A stretch of 30,227 bases of DNA from assembly GCA_023423835.1 (NCBI GenBank), contig JAFAEW010000020.1:1-30227 (forward strand). Reading direction: 5' to 3'. Within the stretch, counting starts at the first letter, position 1. Every line of letters begins with the position of its first letter. A model generated the notes under the pieces. That model was not told the origin of the DNA. It did no database searches and saw only the letters and a program-made list of their open reading frames with translations. The stretch is from Bacteroidota bacterium (lineage in GTDB: Bacteria > Bacteroidota > Bacteroidia > Chitinophagales > Chitinophagaceae). Shown here in pieces: positions 14,862 through 23,986 of this stretch. The position numbers were made by a program, and so were the translations under genes.

Positions 14862-16232
14862 ATGAAAAAAATCTTCCTTTGGTGGCTGTTGATTATTCTC
14901 TCCCTGAATCTGAATGCTCAGGTGCAGCAGAAACTCTCCGCAGCGATGACGGCTTATTTGAAAGATGCGCAGTTTGCCCACGCCCTCAATGGGTTTTATG
15001 TGGTGGAAACGAAAACAGGAAAGCCTGTTTATGACCTGAACAGCGAGCTCGGTTTTGCGCCGGCAAGTAGCCAGAAGATTCTTACCGCCATCGCAGGATT
15101 TGAACTGTTGGGATCCGATTTTACTTATTCCACTACCATTTACTATACCGACGGAAATCTGATTATAAGAGGAAGCGGCGATCCCAGCTTTGGTAGCTGG
15201 AGGTTTGAGCAAACCAAAAGAGAAAAGGTTTTGAACCTGGTGATCGGAGCCATGAAGAAAAAAGGCATCCAAAAAATCGGGGGCGATATAATTTTCGATA
15301 ATTCCGCCTGCAGTTATCAGCCCTTGCCGGCTGGTTGGATCTGGGAAGACATCGGAAACTATTACGGCGCCGGAAGTTGGGCAATCAACTGGAACGAAAA
15401 TCAATACGATCTCCTATTGCAGGCCGGAAGTAAGGAAGGCGATTCCGTCACGATTCTCGGAACCAATCCGGAAACAGGACTTGCCTTCCGTAATTTTTTA
15501 TCCACCGGAAAACCTGGTAGCGGTGATAACGGATACATCTATCTTCCTCCTTACGGAAAAAACCCTTTTGTGGAAGGAACGGAAGCACCTTCGCTGAAAC
15601 CGGTAACGATTTCCGGATCTCTTCCTGATCCTGCGATGCAACTCGGAAAGGAACTGCGGGCAGAACTCCAAAAGAATAAGATCGGTTTTGAAGGGGATGT
15701 GGTGGTCAATTTCGATCCGTTGAACTCACCACCGTCGGAAGTTCTGCTTAATCTGTATTCTCCGCGCTATGACAGCCTTTGCTATTGGTTTTTACAAAAA
15801 AGTATCAATTTGTATGGAGAAGCAATTGCCAAAACCATTGCCATTCAGCAAAATAAAGCCGGATCTAATGAAGAAGGTGTGAAGGTGATAAGGGATTTCT
15901 GGAAGAAAAACGGCATCGATCCCGGTGCAATCAATATCATCGACGGCAGCGGGTTATCACCCCAGAACAGGGTTACGCCGGCAGCACTCGTAGATGTATT
16001 GCAATTTGCGAAACAAAAAAGCTGGTTCCCGCAGTTTTTAAAAGCGATGCCTTTGTATAACGGAATCAAGATGAAGAGCGGAACGATTGGCGGTTCCAAA
16101 GCCTTTGCGGGCTATGTCACGTCGAGGAACGGAACGGAATATACCTTCGCCATTATTTCAAACAATTTTTCCGGAAGCGCCGGCGCTGTTGTACAGAAGA
16201 TGTATAAGGTGCTGAATGTGTTGAAGGAGTAG
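14862..16232 (+). CDS. dacB: D-alanyl-D-alanine carboxypeptidase/endopeptidase (PBP4 type)
   Basis: This protein has 456 residues, with a signal peptide (MKKIFLWWLLIILSLNLNAQ) for export to the periplasm. The serine penicillin-recognition motifs of the PBP4 (peptidase S13) family are all present: SxxK as S69-S-Q-K72, SxN within DGSGLSPQN (about 360), and the KTG-type motif as KSGTIGGS near residue 407. The large insert between the first and second motifs is typical of the class. It trims or hydrolyses peptidoglycan cross-links. The ATG at 14862 was chosen over an in-frame ATG ten codons upstream because the signal peptide begins there. The repeat array ends about 45 bases upstream and no clean promoter was seen. 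Confidence 0.92.
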   Translation: MKKIFLWWLLIILSLNLNAQVQQKLSAAMTAYLKDAQFAHALNGFYVVETKTGKPVYDLNSELGFAPASSQKILTAIAGFELLGSDFTYSTTIYYTDGNLIIRGSGDPSFGSWRFEQTKREKVLNLVIGAMKKKGIQKIGGDIIFDNSACSYQPLPAGWIWEDIGNYYGAGSWAINWNENQYDLLLQAGSKEGDSVTILGTNPETGLAFRNFLSTGKPGSGDNGYIYLPPYGKNPFVEGTEAPSLKPVTISGSLPDPAMQLGKELRAELQKNKIGFEGDVVVNFDPLNSPPSEVLLNLYSPRYDSLCYWFLQKSINLYGEAIAKTIAIQQNKAGSNEEGVKVIRDFWKKNGIDPGAINIIDGSGLSPQNRVTPAALVDVLQFAKQKSWFPQFLKAMPLYNGIKMKSGTIGGSKAFAGYVTSRNGTEYTFAIISNNFSGSAGAVVQKMYKVLNVLKE

Positions 16233-16255
16233 GCTGCAGCGGTCTTTTAAGTTCC

Positions 16256-16663
16256 CTAAAAATACCCCTCCAGCTTCTCTCTCAACTTCCCGGGCATATG
16301 CATCTTCGTTCGTGTCCTGGCGTCTAAAAAGTACAACACCACTCTTCCTGCGGTGAGCAGTTTGTTTTCTTCATTGAAAACTTCCTGGTAAAATTCTATG
16401 CGGTGATTCCGGGGCAATTCTTTCAAAGTGGTTTTGATGGTGAGCAGATCATCATAAACAGCGGAGCGTAAATAGCGGATATGGGTTTCCACTACGGGCA
16501 TGATGATGCCGTCGGCTTCCATCTGTTTATAACTATATCCGAGCTGTCGGATGCTTTCTACCCGTCCTACTTCAAAATAGTTGGCGTAGTTACCATAATA
16601 AACGATCTTCATCTGATCGGTCTCGCCATATCGCACCCTAAGCTGCGTCGTTGATGCATACAT
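16256..16663 (-). CDS. Acyl-CoA thioesterase, YbgC / 4-hydroxybenzoyl-CoA thioesterase type
   Basis: The product has 135 residues and is a single hotdog domain. The N-terminal motif RVRYGETDQMKIVYYGNYANYFE matches the YbgC / 4HBT signature, with the catalytic acidic residue in ETDQ and a YGNY in place of the more common HxNY. The middle part (ELPRNHRIEFYQEVF) and the end follow the family. Relatives hydrolyse short acyl-CoA or act on acyl-ACP; the substrate is unknown. It converges with dacB (23 bases between stops) and lies 11 bases after the GIN-domain lipoprotein gene on the same strand, so those two are likely one transcript. Confidence 0.85.
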   Translation of the reverse strand: MYASTTQLRVRYGETDQMKIVYYGNYANYFEVGRVESIRQLGYSYKQMEADGIIMPVVETHIRYLRSAVYDDLLTIKTTLKELPRNHRIEFYQEVFNEENKLLTAGRVVLYFLDARTRTKMHMPGKLREKLEGYF

Positions 16664-16674
16664 TCCTGTTTGAT

Positions 16675-17391
16675 TTAGTCAACCTTCTTTATTTTTCCGC
16701 TGCCTGCAATATTTTGTTTGATCTGCGGATTGCCATAATATTCAACGTTTCCGGTGCCGGCAATACTTACCTCAAGATTTTCGGATGCATAAATTGTGGC
16801 ATCGCCGCTTCCGGCAATATCGATCCGCACATTTTCACTTTTCAAATCTCCGGCCTTATAATTTCCAACCCCCGCAATCCTGATTTTCGAATCCCTGGTT
16901 TCGCCCGCCAAGCGGATGTCTCCCGAACCGTTGATCTCGGACTTTATTTCAGGATAATTCACATCGAGACTCACATTTCCCGCTCCCGACATTTCAATAT
17001 CAAGCGCATTGTTTCCCGTAAATTTTCCTTCGCCATTTACCGTGCAATTTCCGGCCACATCGATTTCCGAAAGTTCATTGGTGGTGTAAACGACCGATAT
17101 CTTATCCGATGGCCGTAAGGAATATCCCTCCCGCACATAGATCTTCAATTTGTCACCATCAAAATCGGTGAGGATGTATGGCAACAGGTTTTCATCGGCA
17201 TTCACGGTCAGATCAGGCCTTTCGCCTCTAATAAGCTGAATACTGAAACTTCCGGCAGCATCGATTTTTGAAGCAGGGGAAGCAGAGCGGCTTTCGGTAG
17301 CCTTATTTCCATTGCCCTGAATGGTCTTATTAAATGGATTACACGACATCAGAAAAAACAGTAATCCCGCTAAATAAAATGAAGTTCTCAT
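16675..17391 (-). CDS. GIN-domain (DUF2807) lipoprotein
   Basis: The product has 238 residues from the ATG at 17391, giving a lipoprotein signal with lipobox FLMSC near residue 16. A longer in-frame start at 17457 places an unlikely tail before the signal. From about residue 45 the protein repeats short beta-strands with G-x-G turns (MSGAGNVSLDV, INGSGDIRLAG, IAGSGDATIYA, IAGTGNVEYYG), the parallel beta-helix pattern of the putative auto-transporter adhesin head GIN domain. Such proteins are common in Bacteroidota and are likely outer-membrane or periplasmic; their role is not well established. The thioesterase gene follows 11 bases later. Confidence 0.85.
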   Translation of the reverse strand: MRTSFYLAGLLFFLMSCNPFNKTIQGNGNKATESRSASPASKIDAAGSFSIQLIRGERPDLTVNADENLLPYILTDFDGDKLKIYVREGYSLRPSDKISVVYTTNELSEIDVAGNCTVNGEGKFTGNNALDIEMSGAGNVSLDVNYPEIKSEINGSGDIRLAGETRDSKIRIAGVGNYKAGDLKSENVRIDIAGSGDATIYASENLEVSIAGTGNVEYYGNPQIKQNIAGSGKIKKVD

Positions 17392-17483
17392 GGTGGGAAA
17401 TTTTGCTAAAAATAAAAATTTTAAATTAAGAATCTTTAAATATGGTACGAAAGGCACAGCCGCTTTCTTTTTTTAAATTCATT

Positions 17484-17506
17484 TACCTTCGCCGCAATTA
17501 ATTTTG
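17484..17506 (+). promoter_or_regulatory. Two candidate -7-type elements for guaA (TACCTTCG and TAATTTTG)
   Basis: TACCTTCG at 17484-17491 is one base off the consensus; TAATTTTG at 17499-17506 matches it exactly. The ATG at 17528 is 36 and 21 bases downstream. An in-frame TTG at 17504 falls inside the second element, so it is not the start. Confidence 0.5.
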
Positions 17507-17527
17507 CCTTTTGAATATTCATCCTTT

Positions 17528-19060
17528 ATGAACGAAAAAATAATTATCCTCGACTTCGGAAGTCAATATACGCAGCTCATCGCAAGGGCTGTACGGGAAG
17601 CCAATGTCTATTGCGAGATTATGCCGTATTCAAAACCGGTTTCCTATACTCCCGAACTCAAAGGAATTATTCTCAGCGGATCTCCCTTTAGCGTAAACGA
17701 TGAAAACGCACCGGGTTGCGACGTTAAGGGAATGTCTCAGAATTTACCGGTTCTCGCCGTTTGCTATGGGGCACAATTAGCGGCAAAGCAGTTGGGCGGA
17801 ACGGTAAATAAATCCGATAAAAGAGAATATGGACGGGCAAAATTGAAGATCGCAAAGCCCGACGTTCTCTGGCAGGGCGTGGCCGATAATTCACAGATCT
17901 GGATGAGTCACAGCGATTCAATCCATCAGCTCCCGGCTGACTTTGAAGTGCTCGCAACCACTGAAAGCATTCCCGTGGCGGCGTTCAGATCGCAGAAGGA
18001 GGAAAACAATATCTACGGATTACAGTTTCATCCGGAAGTATATCATTCCGTTGAAGGAAAGAATATCATCTATAACTTTCTGGTAAATATCTGCGGCTGT
18101 AAGCAGGATTTTACACCGGCGTCATTTATTTCTGAAACGGTTGAAAAGCTAAAACAACAGATCGGAGATGCGCAGGTGATCATGGCGCTAAGTGGTGGGG
18201 TTGACAGCACGGTTGCGGCAACTTTAATCAGTAAAGCCATTGGCGACAGGCTGCATGGCGTTTTTGTGGACAACGGGGTATTGCGGAAAAATGAATTTGA
18301 AAATGTGCTCGCCACTTACCGGCAGTTGAATCTGAATGTAAGAGGGGTGGATGCGAAGCAACTTTTTTATGAACGGTTAAAAGGCGTTACCGACCCGGAA
18401 AAGAAAAGAAAAATCATCGGCTCATCTTTCATCGATGTTTTTCATGAAGAATCGAAGCAGTTGCAGGATATCCGCTTTCTTGCGCAGGGAACAATTTATC
18501 CCGATGTTATTGAAAGTGTGAGCGTTCACGGTCCTTCGGTTACCATCAAATCGCACCACAATGTTGGAGGATTACCGGAGATTATGCACCTCGAACTCGT
18601 AGAACCACTTCGTTCGCTGTTTAAAGACGAAGTAAGAAGGGTGGGAGTGGAACTCGGAATTCCGGCCGAACAGATTCATCGCCATCCGTTTCCCGGTCCC
18701 GGCCTGGCCATCAGAATATTAGGAGAAGTGAATGCAGAAAAAGTGCAGCTTCTGCAGGAGGCCGATCATATTTATGTGGAAGCCTTAAAAAATGCCGCCC
18801 TTTACGATCAGATCTGGCAAGCCGGTGCTATTCTGCTTCCGGTGAAGACGGTGGGTGTAATGGGAGATGAGCGCACCTACGAATCTACTGTGGCGCTGAG
18901 AGCGGTGACTTCTGTGGATGGAATGACGGCCGATTGGGCGCATCTTCCCTATGATTTTCTTGCCGATGTTTCAAATGAAATCATCAATAATGTGAAGGGA
19001 ATCAACCGCGTGGTCTACGATATCAGCAGTAAACCGCCGGCAACGATCGAGTGGGAATAA
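17528..19060 (+). CDS. guaA: GMP synthase (glutamine-hydrolysing)
   Basis: GuaA makes GMP from XMP, ATP and glutamine. The 510-residue protein has the class I glutamine amidotransferase domain first (residues 1-195), with the nucleophile C79 in AVCYGAQLAA and the His-Glu pair in LQFHPEVYHS. The ATP pyrophosphatase domain has the P-loop ALSGGVDSTVAA (about 226). The C-terminal dimerisation domain has HPFPGPGLAIRILGE and ends PPATIEWE, the canonical terminus. The start at 17528 gives MNEKIIILDFGSQYTQ, which matches the family. The next gene begins about 75 bases later on the same strand. Confidence 0.97.
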   Translation: MNEKIIILDFGSQYTQLIARAVREANVYCEIMPYSKPVSYTPELKGIILSGSPFSVNDENAPGCDVKGMSQNLPVLAVCYGAQLAAKQLGGTVNKSDKREYGRAKLKIAKPDVLWQGVADNSQIWMSHSDSIHQLPADFEVLATTESIPVAAFRSQKEENNIYGLQFHPEVYHSVEGKNIIYNFLVNICGCKQDFTPASFISETVEKLKQQIGDAQVIMALSGGVDSTVAATLISKAIGDRLHGVFVDNGVLRKNEFENVLATYRQLNLNVRGVDAKQLFYERLKGVTDPEKKRKIIGSSFIDVFHEESKQLQDIRFLAQGTIYPDVIESVSVHGPSVTIKSHHNVGGLPEIMHLELVEPLRSLFKDEVRRVGVELGIPAEQIHRHPFPGPGLAIRILGEVNAEKVQLLQEADHIYVEALKNAALYDQIWQAGAILLPVKTVGVMGDERTYESTVALRAVTSVDGMTADWAHLPYDFLADVSNEIINNVKGINRVVYDISSKPPATIEWE

Positions 19061-19134
19061 ATTTTAGCAAAATCCGGGAGATTTTGGCTTGTTTGTTGAC
19101 TGTAAAAAGGAAAATTTCGCAAAGCCTTACCCAA

Positions 19135-20331
19135 ATGAGAAGTAATCGTTTTCTGTTGATAAAGTTGTCGTTACCGCTTTTTATCCTTATTGCCTTTTCC
19201 AATTTTCTTTTTGCCCAGCAACCGGGCGATACCGCTGTTCCGGTACGCATTGCGGTCGTATCGCCGGTTTACCTCGATTCGGCCTACGATAATTCGGGAA
19301 GTTATAAATACAGCAACATCAACATGCCGCGGTTTATCCTGCCGGGACTCGAGTTTTATAATGGCGTGGCAGCGGCACTTGATACCTTGCAGCAGCGCGG
19401 GGTTAACCTTGAAGTGTGGATCTATGATTCAAAGAAAACCAATCAAACCACACAGAGTCTGTTGGCGGAAATGATTCCGCATCATTTTTCAATGGTGATC
19501 GCTTCGTTTTCCAATCCGGCCGAGCAGAAAGCATTTTCCGATTATTCACTCAACTACAATGTTCCCATTATTTCTGCCACTTATCCCAATGATGCCTTTG
19601 TAAATGGTAATCCGTTTTTCATCTTACTAAATTCAACTTTGAAGACCCATGTGAATGCCATTCAGGATTATGTGGAAAGATACAAAGGAAATTATAACTG
19701 GCTTTGGGTTACAAAAGAAGGCAACCTTGAAAACACGATCCGGACGATGTACATCCGGGCAGGAGCGAATCAAAATGCGAAGTTTAAAACGGTAAAGCTG
19801 AATTCGCAGTTTGACCGGTCAGAACTGATCCCGTTTTTAGACAGCACCCGAAAAAATATGATCGTATTTGGAAGTGTGGATGAAAACTTCGGATCGAGGT
19901 TTATCAAACTTATGGATAAGGAAACTTCTTATCAGACAACCGTTTTCGGAATGCCCACCTGGGATGGAATGAAGGCGGTGACGTCAACAGAAAATCCGGC
20001 ACTCGAAATTGTCTATACCACGCCTTTCAATTATACAACCGTACAGCGCGACTTAGTGAATCTCACAGAATCCTATAAAGCGAAGTTCAATGCAAAGCCG
20101 AGCGACATGTTTTATAAAGGATATGAATCGATGTATCGCTTCGGTCAATTGCTCAATAAATACCGGTATAATATTTTGAACCACCTGCAGGATACAAGTT
20201 TCAGGATCGCAAATAAATTTAACCTCGCGCCGGTATTTCCCGCAGACAACAAAGGCATTCCTGACTATATTGAGAACAAGGAATTGCACTTCATTCACGT
20301 AATCTCCGGAAATGTGGTAAGGATTGATTAG
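19135..20331 (+). CDS. Periplasmic-binding-protein type 1-like exported protein
   Basis: The product has 398 residues from the ATG at 19135 and a signal peptide (LSLPLFILIAFSNFLFAQ). The mature part reads like a two-lobed type 1 periplasmic binding fold: VRIAVVSPVYLDSAY, then GLEFYNGVAAALDTLQQRGVNLEVWIYDS, SMVIASFSNPAEQKAFSDY and NVPIISATYPND, as in branched-chain amino acid binding proteins and receptor ligand-binding domains. No permease or ATPase gene lies nearby. In related genomes a longer version with LysM domains often sits behind guaA as I recall; LysM is absent here. The ligand is unknown. It may be co-transcribed with guaA. Confidence 0.75.
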   Translation: MRSNRFLLIKLSLPLFILIAFSNFLFAQQPGDTAVPVRIAVVSPVYLDSAYDNSGSYKYSNINMPRFILPGLEFYNGVAAALDTLQQRGVNLEVWIYDSKKTNQTTQSLLAEMIPHHFSMVIASFSNPAEQKAFSDYSLNYNVPIISATYPNDAFVNGNPFFILLNSTLKTHVNAIQDYVERYKGNYNWLWVTKEGNLENTIRTMYIRAGANQNAKFKTVKLNSQFDRSELIPFLDSTRKNMIVFGSVDENFGSRFIKLMDKETSYQTTVFGMPTWDGMKAVTSTENPALEIVYTTPFNYTTVQRDLVNLTESYKAKFNAKPSDMFYKGYESMYRFGQLLNKYRYNILNHLQDTSFRIANKFNLAPVFPADNKGIPDYIENKELHFIHVISGNVVRID

Positions 20332-20443
20332 GCAGCCATTTCAGCAAAAGCTGGAAGTGAAATCTATTAAATTATTGTTTTCTTTCATTATTCTTTGAGG
20401 AAATCGGATTCTTTTTCTCAATTTTGCTGCCATTTTTTACTTC

Positions 20444-21400
20444 ATGGAAACCATCAGCGCCAAAAGAATCAAGGCATTCAGAGAACGTCTCCCGTTAAAA
20501 GGCAAAGGCAATAAAAATAAGGCGTACCTCGCTTTGGGCGCAACGAGCATTCTCTGGGGAACCACCTGGGTGGCGAGTAAGATTGCCGTGCAGCAAACGC
20601 CGGGACTGCAGGTTTCCTATATCCGGCAACTGATTGCAGGCAGTCTGTTGTTGTTTTACTTCCTGGTGGTGAAGAAAGAAAAACTTCCTACAAAACAACA
20701 ATTCGCCTGGCTGTTGCTGGTTTCATTTTTCATGTTTGTGATCAATAACGGATTTTCCACCTGGAGTGTGAAATACATTCCGAGCGGACTGGCAGCGCTG
20801 ATCGGTGCGCTCTATCCGTTGTTTATTGTGATTATTGAGTTCATCGTATTCCGGAAACGCAATTATAAGCCGCTGACTTTTGTTGGATTGTTATTGGGAT
20901 TTGGCGGAATAATGATCGTATTTTATGAAAACACCTTTCATGAACATCCGGTCGGTTATGGATTTGGAATCCTGCTTTGTTATATCGCGATGCTTTGCTG
21001 GTGTATCGGAACGATCTTTATTGCGAGAAACAAGTACCAGATGAATCCGTATTATGCTATGGGATGGCAGATGTTTATGGCCTCATTCCTCATCTTTCTG
21101 ATGGCCGTTTTTACCGGAAATAACATTCCGGTTTCAACCATCAATCTTTCTTCGTGGCTTTCTATTTTTTACCTGGTCGCAGCGGGATCTATCGTTGCTT
21201 TCATTGCCTTTCTATATACCTTAAAGACCTTGCCGCCGGCCATCGCCAGTTTGTATGCCTACATAAATCCCATCGTGGCAATCATTCTCGGATCATTTAT
21301 TTTTCCCGATGAAATACTCACCGTAAATGTTTTGATCGGCGCCGTGATTGCAGTTCTCGGTGTTTACCTCGTTAATTTCAGCCTGAGAAAACGGGGATAG
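20444..21400 (+). CDS. EamA/DMT family transporter (second copy type)
   Basis: This 318-residue protein has a short basic cytoplasmic start (residues 1-25) followed by about ten membrane segments in two EamA halves. Landmarks are SILWGTTWVASKIAV in the first helix, PSGLAALIGALYPLFIVIIEFIVFRK at the end of the first half, and PAIASLYAYINPIVAIILGSFIF in the second half. It is a probable metabolite exporter of the inner membrane; the substrate is unknown. A near-consensus element CAATTTTG lies at 20419-20426. It converges with the deacetylase-like gene with one base between the stop codons. It shares the family but not close sequence with the gene at 9569. Confidence 0.87.
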   Translation: METISAKRIKAFRERLPLKGKGNKNKAYLALGATSILWGTTWVASKIAVQQTPGLQVSYIRQLIAGSLLLFYFLVVKKEKLPTKQQFAWLLLVSFFMFVINNGFSTWSVKYIPSGLAALIGALYPLFIVIIEFIVFRKRNYKPLTFVGLLLGFGGIMIVFYENTFHEHPVGYGFGILLCYIAMLCWCIGTIFIARNKYQMNPYYAMGWQMFMASFLIFLMAVFTGNNIPVSTINLSSWLSIFYLVAAGSIVAFIAFLYTLKTLPPAIASLYAYINPIVAIILGSFIFPDEILTVNVLIGAVIAVLGVYLVNFSLRKRG

Positions 21401-21401
21401 C

Positions 21402-22688
21402 TCAGAAATTTTCGGATAGAAAATGCGCGTACAACTTCCGCCATTCTTCCCCTTCGCGCTGATCCGTGAGAAAATGATTGTGAAAGATGGTGATCAGTTC
21501 TCCGTTTACAGCTTTGATGACATCATAAAAACCCTGCAGTTCAACCGCGGCGGCTTGGGGACTGTCTTTTTGTTCAAATATTGAATTCGCTTCCATATAG
21601 CAAAACGGTCTAATGCGCAGGTGCGTCTGTTTTTCTGCTATCAGATCATACCAGTAAAATGGTTTTGAGGTGGAAGCCCTGAAGCCGTTGATGCTTCCGT
21701 AACCCATAGAAAAATCCTGTCGGATTCCGTTTTTGAGTAGCGAGCGGTAGGTTTCAGGAAGATTCATCCGGATGTAATGCTGCCGAGATAGGGAGATGTC
21801 TTCCTGGCTGATGGTGCGAAGGGTGGAAATTTCTTTTCGCAATATATTTTCATCCTCACCACTTTGCCAGGAAGGATGAATGCCGATGGCGTATTTTCCG
21901 GCAGTTTCCCTGATCAGCAATTTCATTCCGGAAGAAGATGGAGACAGGTTTTTATCGAATCCTTTTCGTCTTTCCGCCAATAAAAAGAAATAGACCGGAT
22001 GCAGGTTATACCGTTGGTGTAATGCATCAAGCCAGGCATAAACATCGGCAGGGTCGGAAGCAGAAAAGAACAATGTTTTTGCCCGCGACGAAAAATTACT
22101 TCCGTCCATCGCCAACAAATCTTTCAGAAAACCGCCGGCATTCCGATACCATTTGTGGTGCAAAAACCGGTAGGCAATATCGATATCATAGGTGGGCGTA
22201 AACTGAAAAGAGAATTCCTCCTTTTCCTGCGATAAAAATTCAGATCGCAATATTTCCCAAAATTTCTGCATCCAGAGATCGATGAGGGGAACTTTGAGAA
22301 ACTGATTTTTAAATGCGATGCTTTCGTGGTGTGAAAACCTTCCGTATTCGTCTTTTTCATGCGGAAGGTATTCTTCATACCTGCTCAAAAGAAAAAATGC
22401 GGCTGAAAAAATATCGAATGGAAAACCGCCTTCAACTTTAAAAAAGGCGGGCAGATCGTTCCATAGGAATATTTCGATCGGGAGAGATTTGCATCCCTTT
22501 TCGGTTAACAGTCCGAAGGGAACAATCTGAAAACTATCATCGATCCGTTTTGAAGAATAATTTATTTTAATCGCATCCGCATTGGAAAAGGTAGAAATTT
22601 CATCCACCAACACCGCTTTGTCTCCGAAAAGGGTTGAAACGATAAAGGAAATTCTCGGTGTAATATTTTCGGTATAAATGGCGATCAC
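21402..22688 (-). CDS. Polysaccharide deacetylase-like protein with DUF7033-type N-terminus
   Basis: The protein has 428 residues. The N-terminal part (about 1-165) resembles the DUF7033 domain found in front of Bacteroidota deacetylase-like proteins, including PFDIFSAAFFLLSRYEEYLP. The C-terminal part carries NodB-fold landmarks: FTPTYDIDIAY (the first Asp motif), GIHPSW (the His motif) and SMGYGSINGFRASTSKPFYWYDL (the motif-3 region). The catalytic histidine pair is only partly present, so activity is not assured. The start is GTG at 22688, since a TGA stands two codons upstream. No signal peptide is seen. The role may be cell-surface glycan modification. A promoter element lies only four bases upstream. 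Confidence 0.75.
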   Translation of the reverse strand: MIAIYTENITPRISFIVSTLFGDKAVLVDEISTFSNADAIKINYSSKRIDDSFQIVPFGLLTEKGCKSLPIEIFLWNDLPAFFKVEGGFPFDIFSAAFFLLSRYEEYLPHEKDEYGRFSHHESIAFKNQFLKVPLIDLWMQKFWEILRSEFLSQEKEEFSFQFTPTYDIDIAYRFLHHKWYRNAGGFLKDLLAMDGSNFSSRAKTLFFSASDPADVYAWLDALHQRYNLHPVYFFLLAERRKGFDKNLSPSSSGMKLLIRETAGKYAIGIHPSWQSGEDENILRKEISTLRTISQEDISLSRQHYIRMNLPETYRSLLKNGIRQDFSMGYGSINGFRASTSKPFYWYDLIAEKQTHLRIRPFCYMEANSIFEQKDSPQAAAVELQGFYDVIKAVNGELITIFHNHFLTDQREGEEWRKLYAHFLSENF

Positions 22689-22692
22689 TTTT

Positions 22693-22700
22693 CAAACATA
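22693..22700 (-). promoter_or_regulatory. -7-type element abutting the GTG start of the deacetylase-like gene (TATGTTTG)
   Basis: Exact TAnnTTTG on the minus strand, ending 4 bases before GTG 22688. Transcripts from it would begin at or next to the start codon, which suggests a leaderless mRNA, or a wrong start call. Confidence 0.45.
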
Positions 22701-22723
22701 CAAAACAGTTTGAATACAATGAT

Positions 22724-23320
22724 CTAGCGCAATTCTTCCGAAAGCTTTAACCGTTCTGCCGTAGCGGACAGCGCTTCGTAAAACTCCGGCCCGTATTTTC
22801 TCGTGATGGCTTCCTTCAGAAAGATATAAACCGGCATTTTCAGTTTCTTTCCCAGGGTGCAGGCGGCCTTACACAAATCTTCCCGCGGTTCATAATTCAA
22901 ATATTCGACTCCCGGTTCGAGCTGGCTTTTTTGAATTCTGATGGGGAAAAGGTGGCAGCTGATTGGTTTCTTCCAGTTTGTTTTTCCATCGTTGTACGCC
23001 TGTTCGAGGGCGCATTTAATGATGCCTTCCCTGGTTTTATATCCGTAGGCGCACATTTGTCCTTTAATGGTGGGCGTTACCCAGCCAAAACTCTTGTCGT
23101 ACAAATATTTTCCCTGTTCTTCAATCGCCTTAATTCCTTCGGGGGTGAGATAGGGTTTAATGGTTTCGTAGTTTTCTAACAGCGCCTCAAGTTCTTCGGT
23201 TTCAAGCGGTGCGCCGGCATCACCATCTTCGCAACATCCGCCCTTGCATTTGTGCAGATCACAAACGAACTGTGCTTCTACGATCTCATCGCTGATGAGT
23301 TTATTATCTATTGCAATCAA
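22724..23320 (-). CDS. DUF3109 family cysteine-rich protein
   Basis: This 198-residue protein has nine cysteines. The N-terminal cluster VCDLHKCKGGCC (C20, C25, C29, C30) and later QMCAYGY, KCALEQ, ISCHLFPIRI and DLCKAAC match the DUF3109 family, which is widespread in Bacteroidota. The spacing suggests an Fe-S cluster or zinc site like that of YkgJ-type proteins, but the function is not established. It is soluble, without a signal peptide. It has its own consensus promoter at 23335 and lies downstream of gldD on the same strand. Confidence 0.85.
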   Translation of the reverse strand: MIAIDNKLISDEIVEAQFVCDLHKCKGGCCEDGDAGAPLETEELEALLENYETIKPYLTPEGIKAIEEQGKYLYDKSFGWVTPTIKGQMCAYGYKTREGIIKCALEQAYNDGKTNWKKPISCHLFPIRIQKSQLEPGVEYLNYEPREDLCKAACTLGKKLKMPVYIFLKEAITRKYGPEFYEALSATAERLKLSEELR

Positions 23321-23334
23321 AATCTGCGTTTTCG

Positions 23335-23342
23335 CAAAGGTA
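23335..23342 (-). promoter_or_regulatory. -7-type promoter element for the DUF3109 gene (TACCTTTG)
   Basis: Exact TAnnTTTG on the minus strand, 14 bases before the ATG at 23320 and about 40 bases past the gldD stop. It separates the DUF3109 gene from the gld operon. Confidence 0.6.
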
Positions 23343-23380
23343 AAATTCTTCCGGCGATAATTTTTGTGAAAACTACACCA

Positions 23381-23974
23381 TCAATTCTCCCATTTAAAAG
23401 TGTTGATCAGGTGCATCATGTCTTCCACAAGGAAATTGTTTACCGGTTTTAAGGAATCCTGATTGGGAGTAGTATCGAAGTATAAGGCGCCGCGAAGAAA
23501 GTTTTTGGTAGAATCGGTCAGGAAGAACTGATTTGCCGTAGCCACATTTCCCGAAACCCTGAAAAACATGCCCGAAATGCCGTTTGGAGTGTGAATGAGC
23601 GAGTCGCTGATATAGGTTGCTTTTACCGATTGTTTGTTGGTGAGTTTGAAGGCATCATTCAACAATTTATCGAGTTTATATTGACCGATAATCTTATAGC
23701 TGATATAGATTTTTCCTTTAAACTGCGGAAATTCAATATTAATCCACCAGGGATTTTCGGGTGTATCGCCAAAGAAGCTGCTGTCGCGGGCAATTTTTGC
23801 ATAAACCGGATATTCAAATGAATAGGGAAATCCCGGTTCACTAAAACGGGTGTATTGTTTTTCGGGAAAATCGATCTTAAAATAGCCGGTGGGCTTTGGA
23901 ACATACGGGCTGTTACACGCCACCATCAGTAAAATAGAAATCGTGGCTGCCAGGAGGAATATTTTAAATCGCAT
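23381..23974 (-). CDS. gldD: Gliding motility lipoprotein GldD
   Basis: The product has 197 residues with a lipoprotein signal and lipobox (LLMVAC, Cys about residue 20). The mature part opens with GYFKIDFPEKQYTRF, a hallmark of GldD, and has ENPWWINIEFPQFKGKIYISYK in the middle. GldD is needed for gliding and for type 9 secretion in flavobacteria, although its exact role is unclear, and it is also found in non-gliding Bacteroidota. It follows gldE by 12 bases on the same strand, as in other genomes of the phylum. The identification rests on motifs plus context. Confidence 0.9.
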   Translation of the reverse strand: MRFKIFLLAATISILLMVACNSPYVPKPTGYFKIDFPEKQYTRFSEPGFPYSFEYPVYAKIARDSSFFGDTPENPWWINIEFPQFKGKIYISYKIIGQYKLDKLLNDAFKLTNKQSVKATYISDSLIHTPNGISGMFFRVSGNVATANQFFLTDSTKNFLRGALYFDTTPNQDSLKPVNNFLVEDMMHLINTFKWEN

Positions 23975-23986
23975 AATTTGAATTCT

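Noticed and set aside
14748..15404. 218-codon minus-strand frame opposite dacB
   Set aside because: It overlaps a gene with a signal peptide and all three penicillin-binding motifs.
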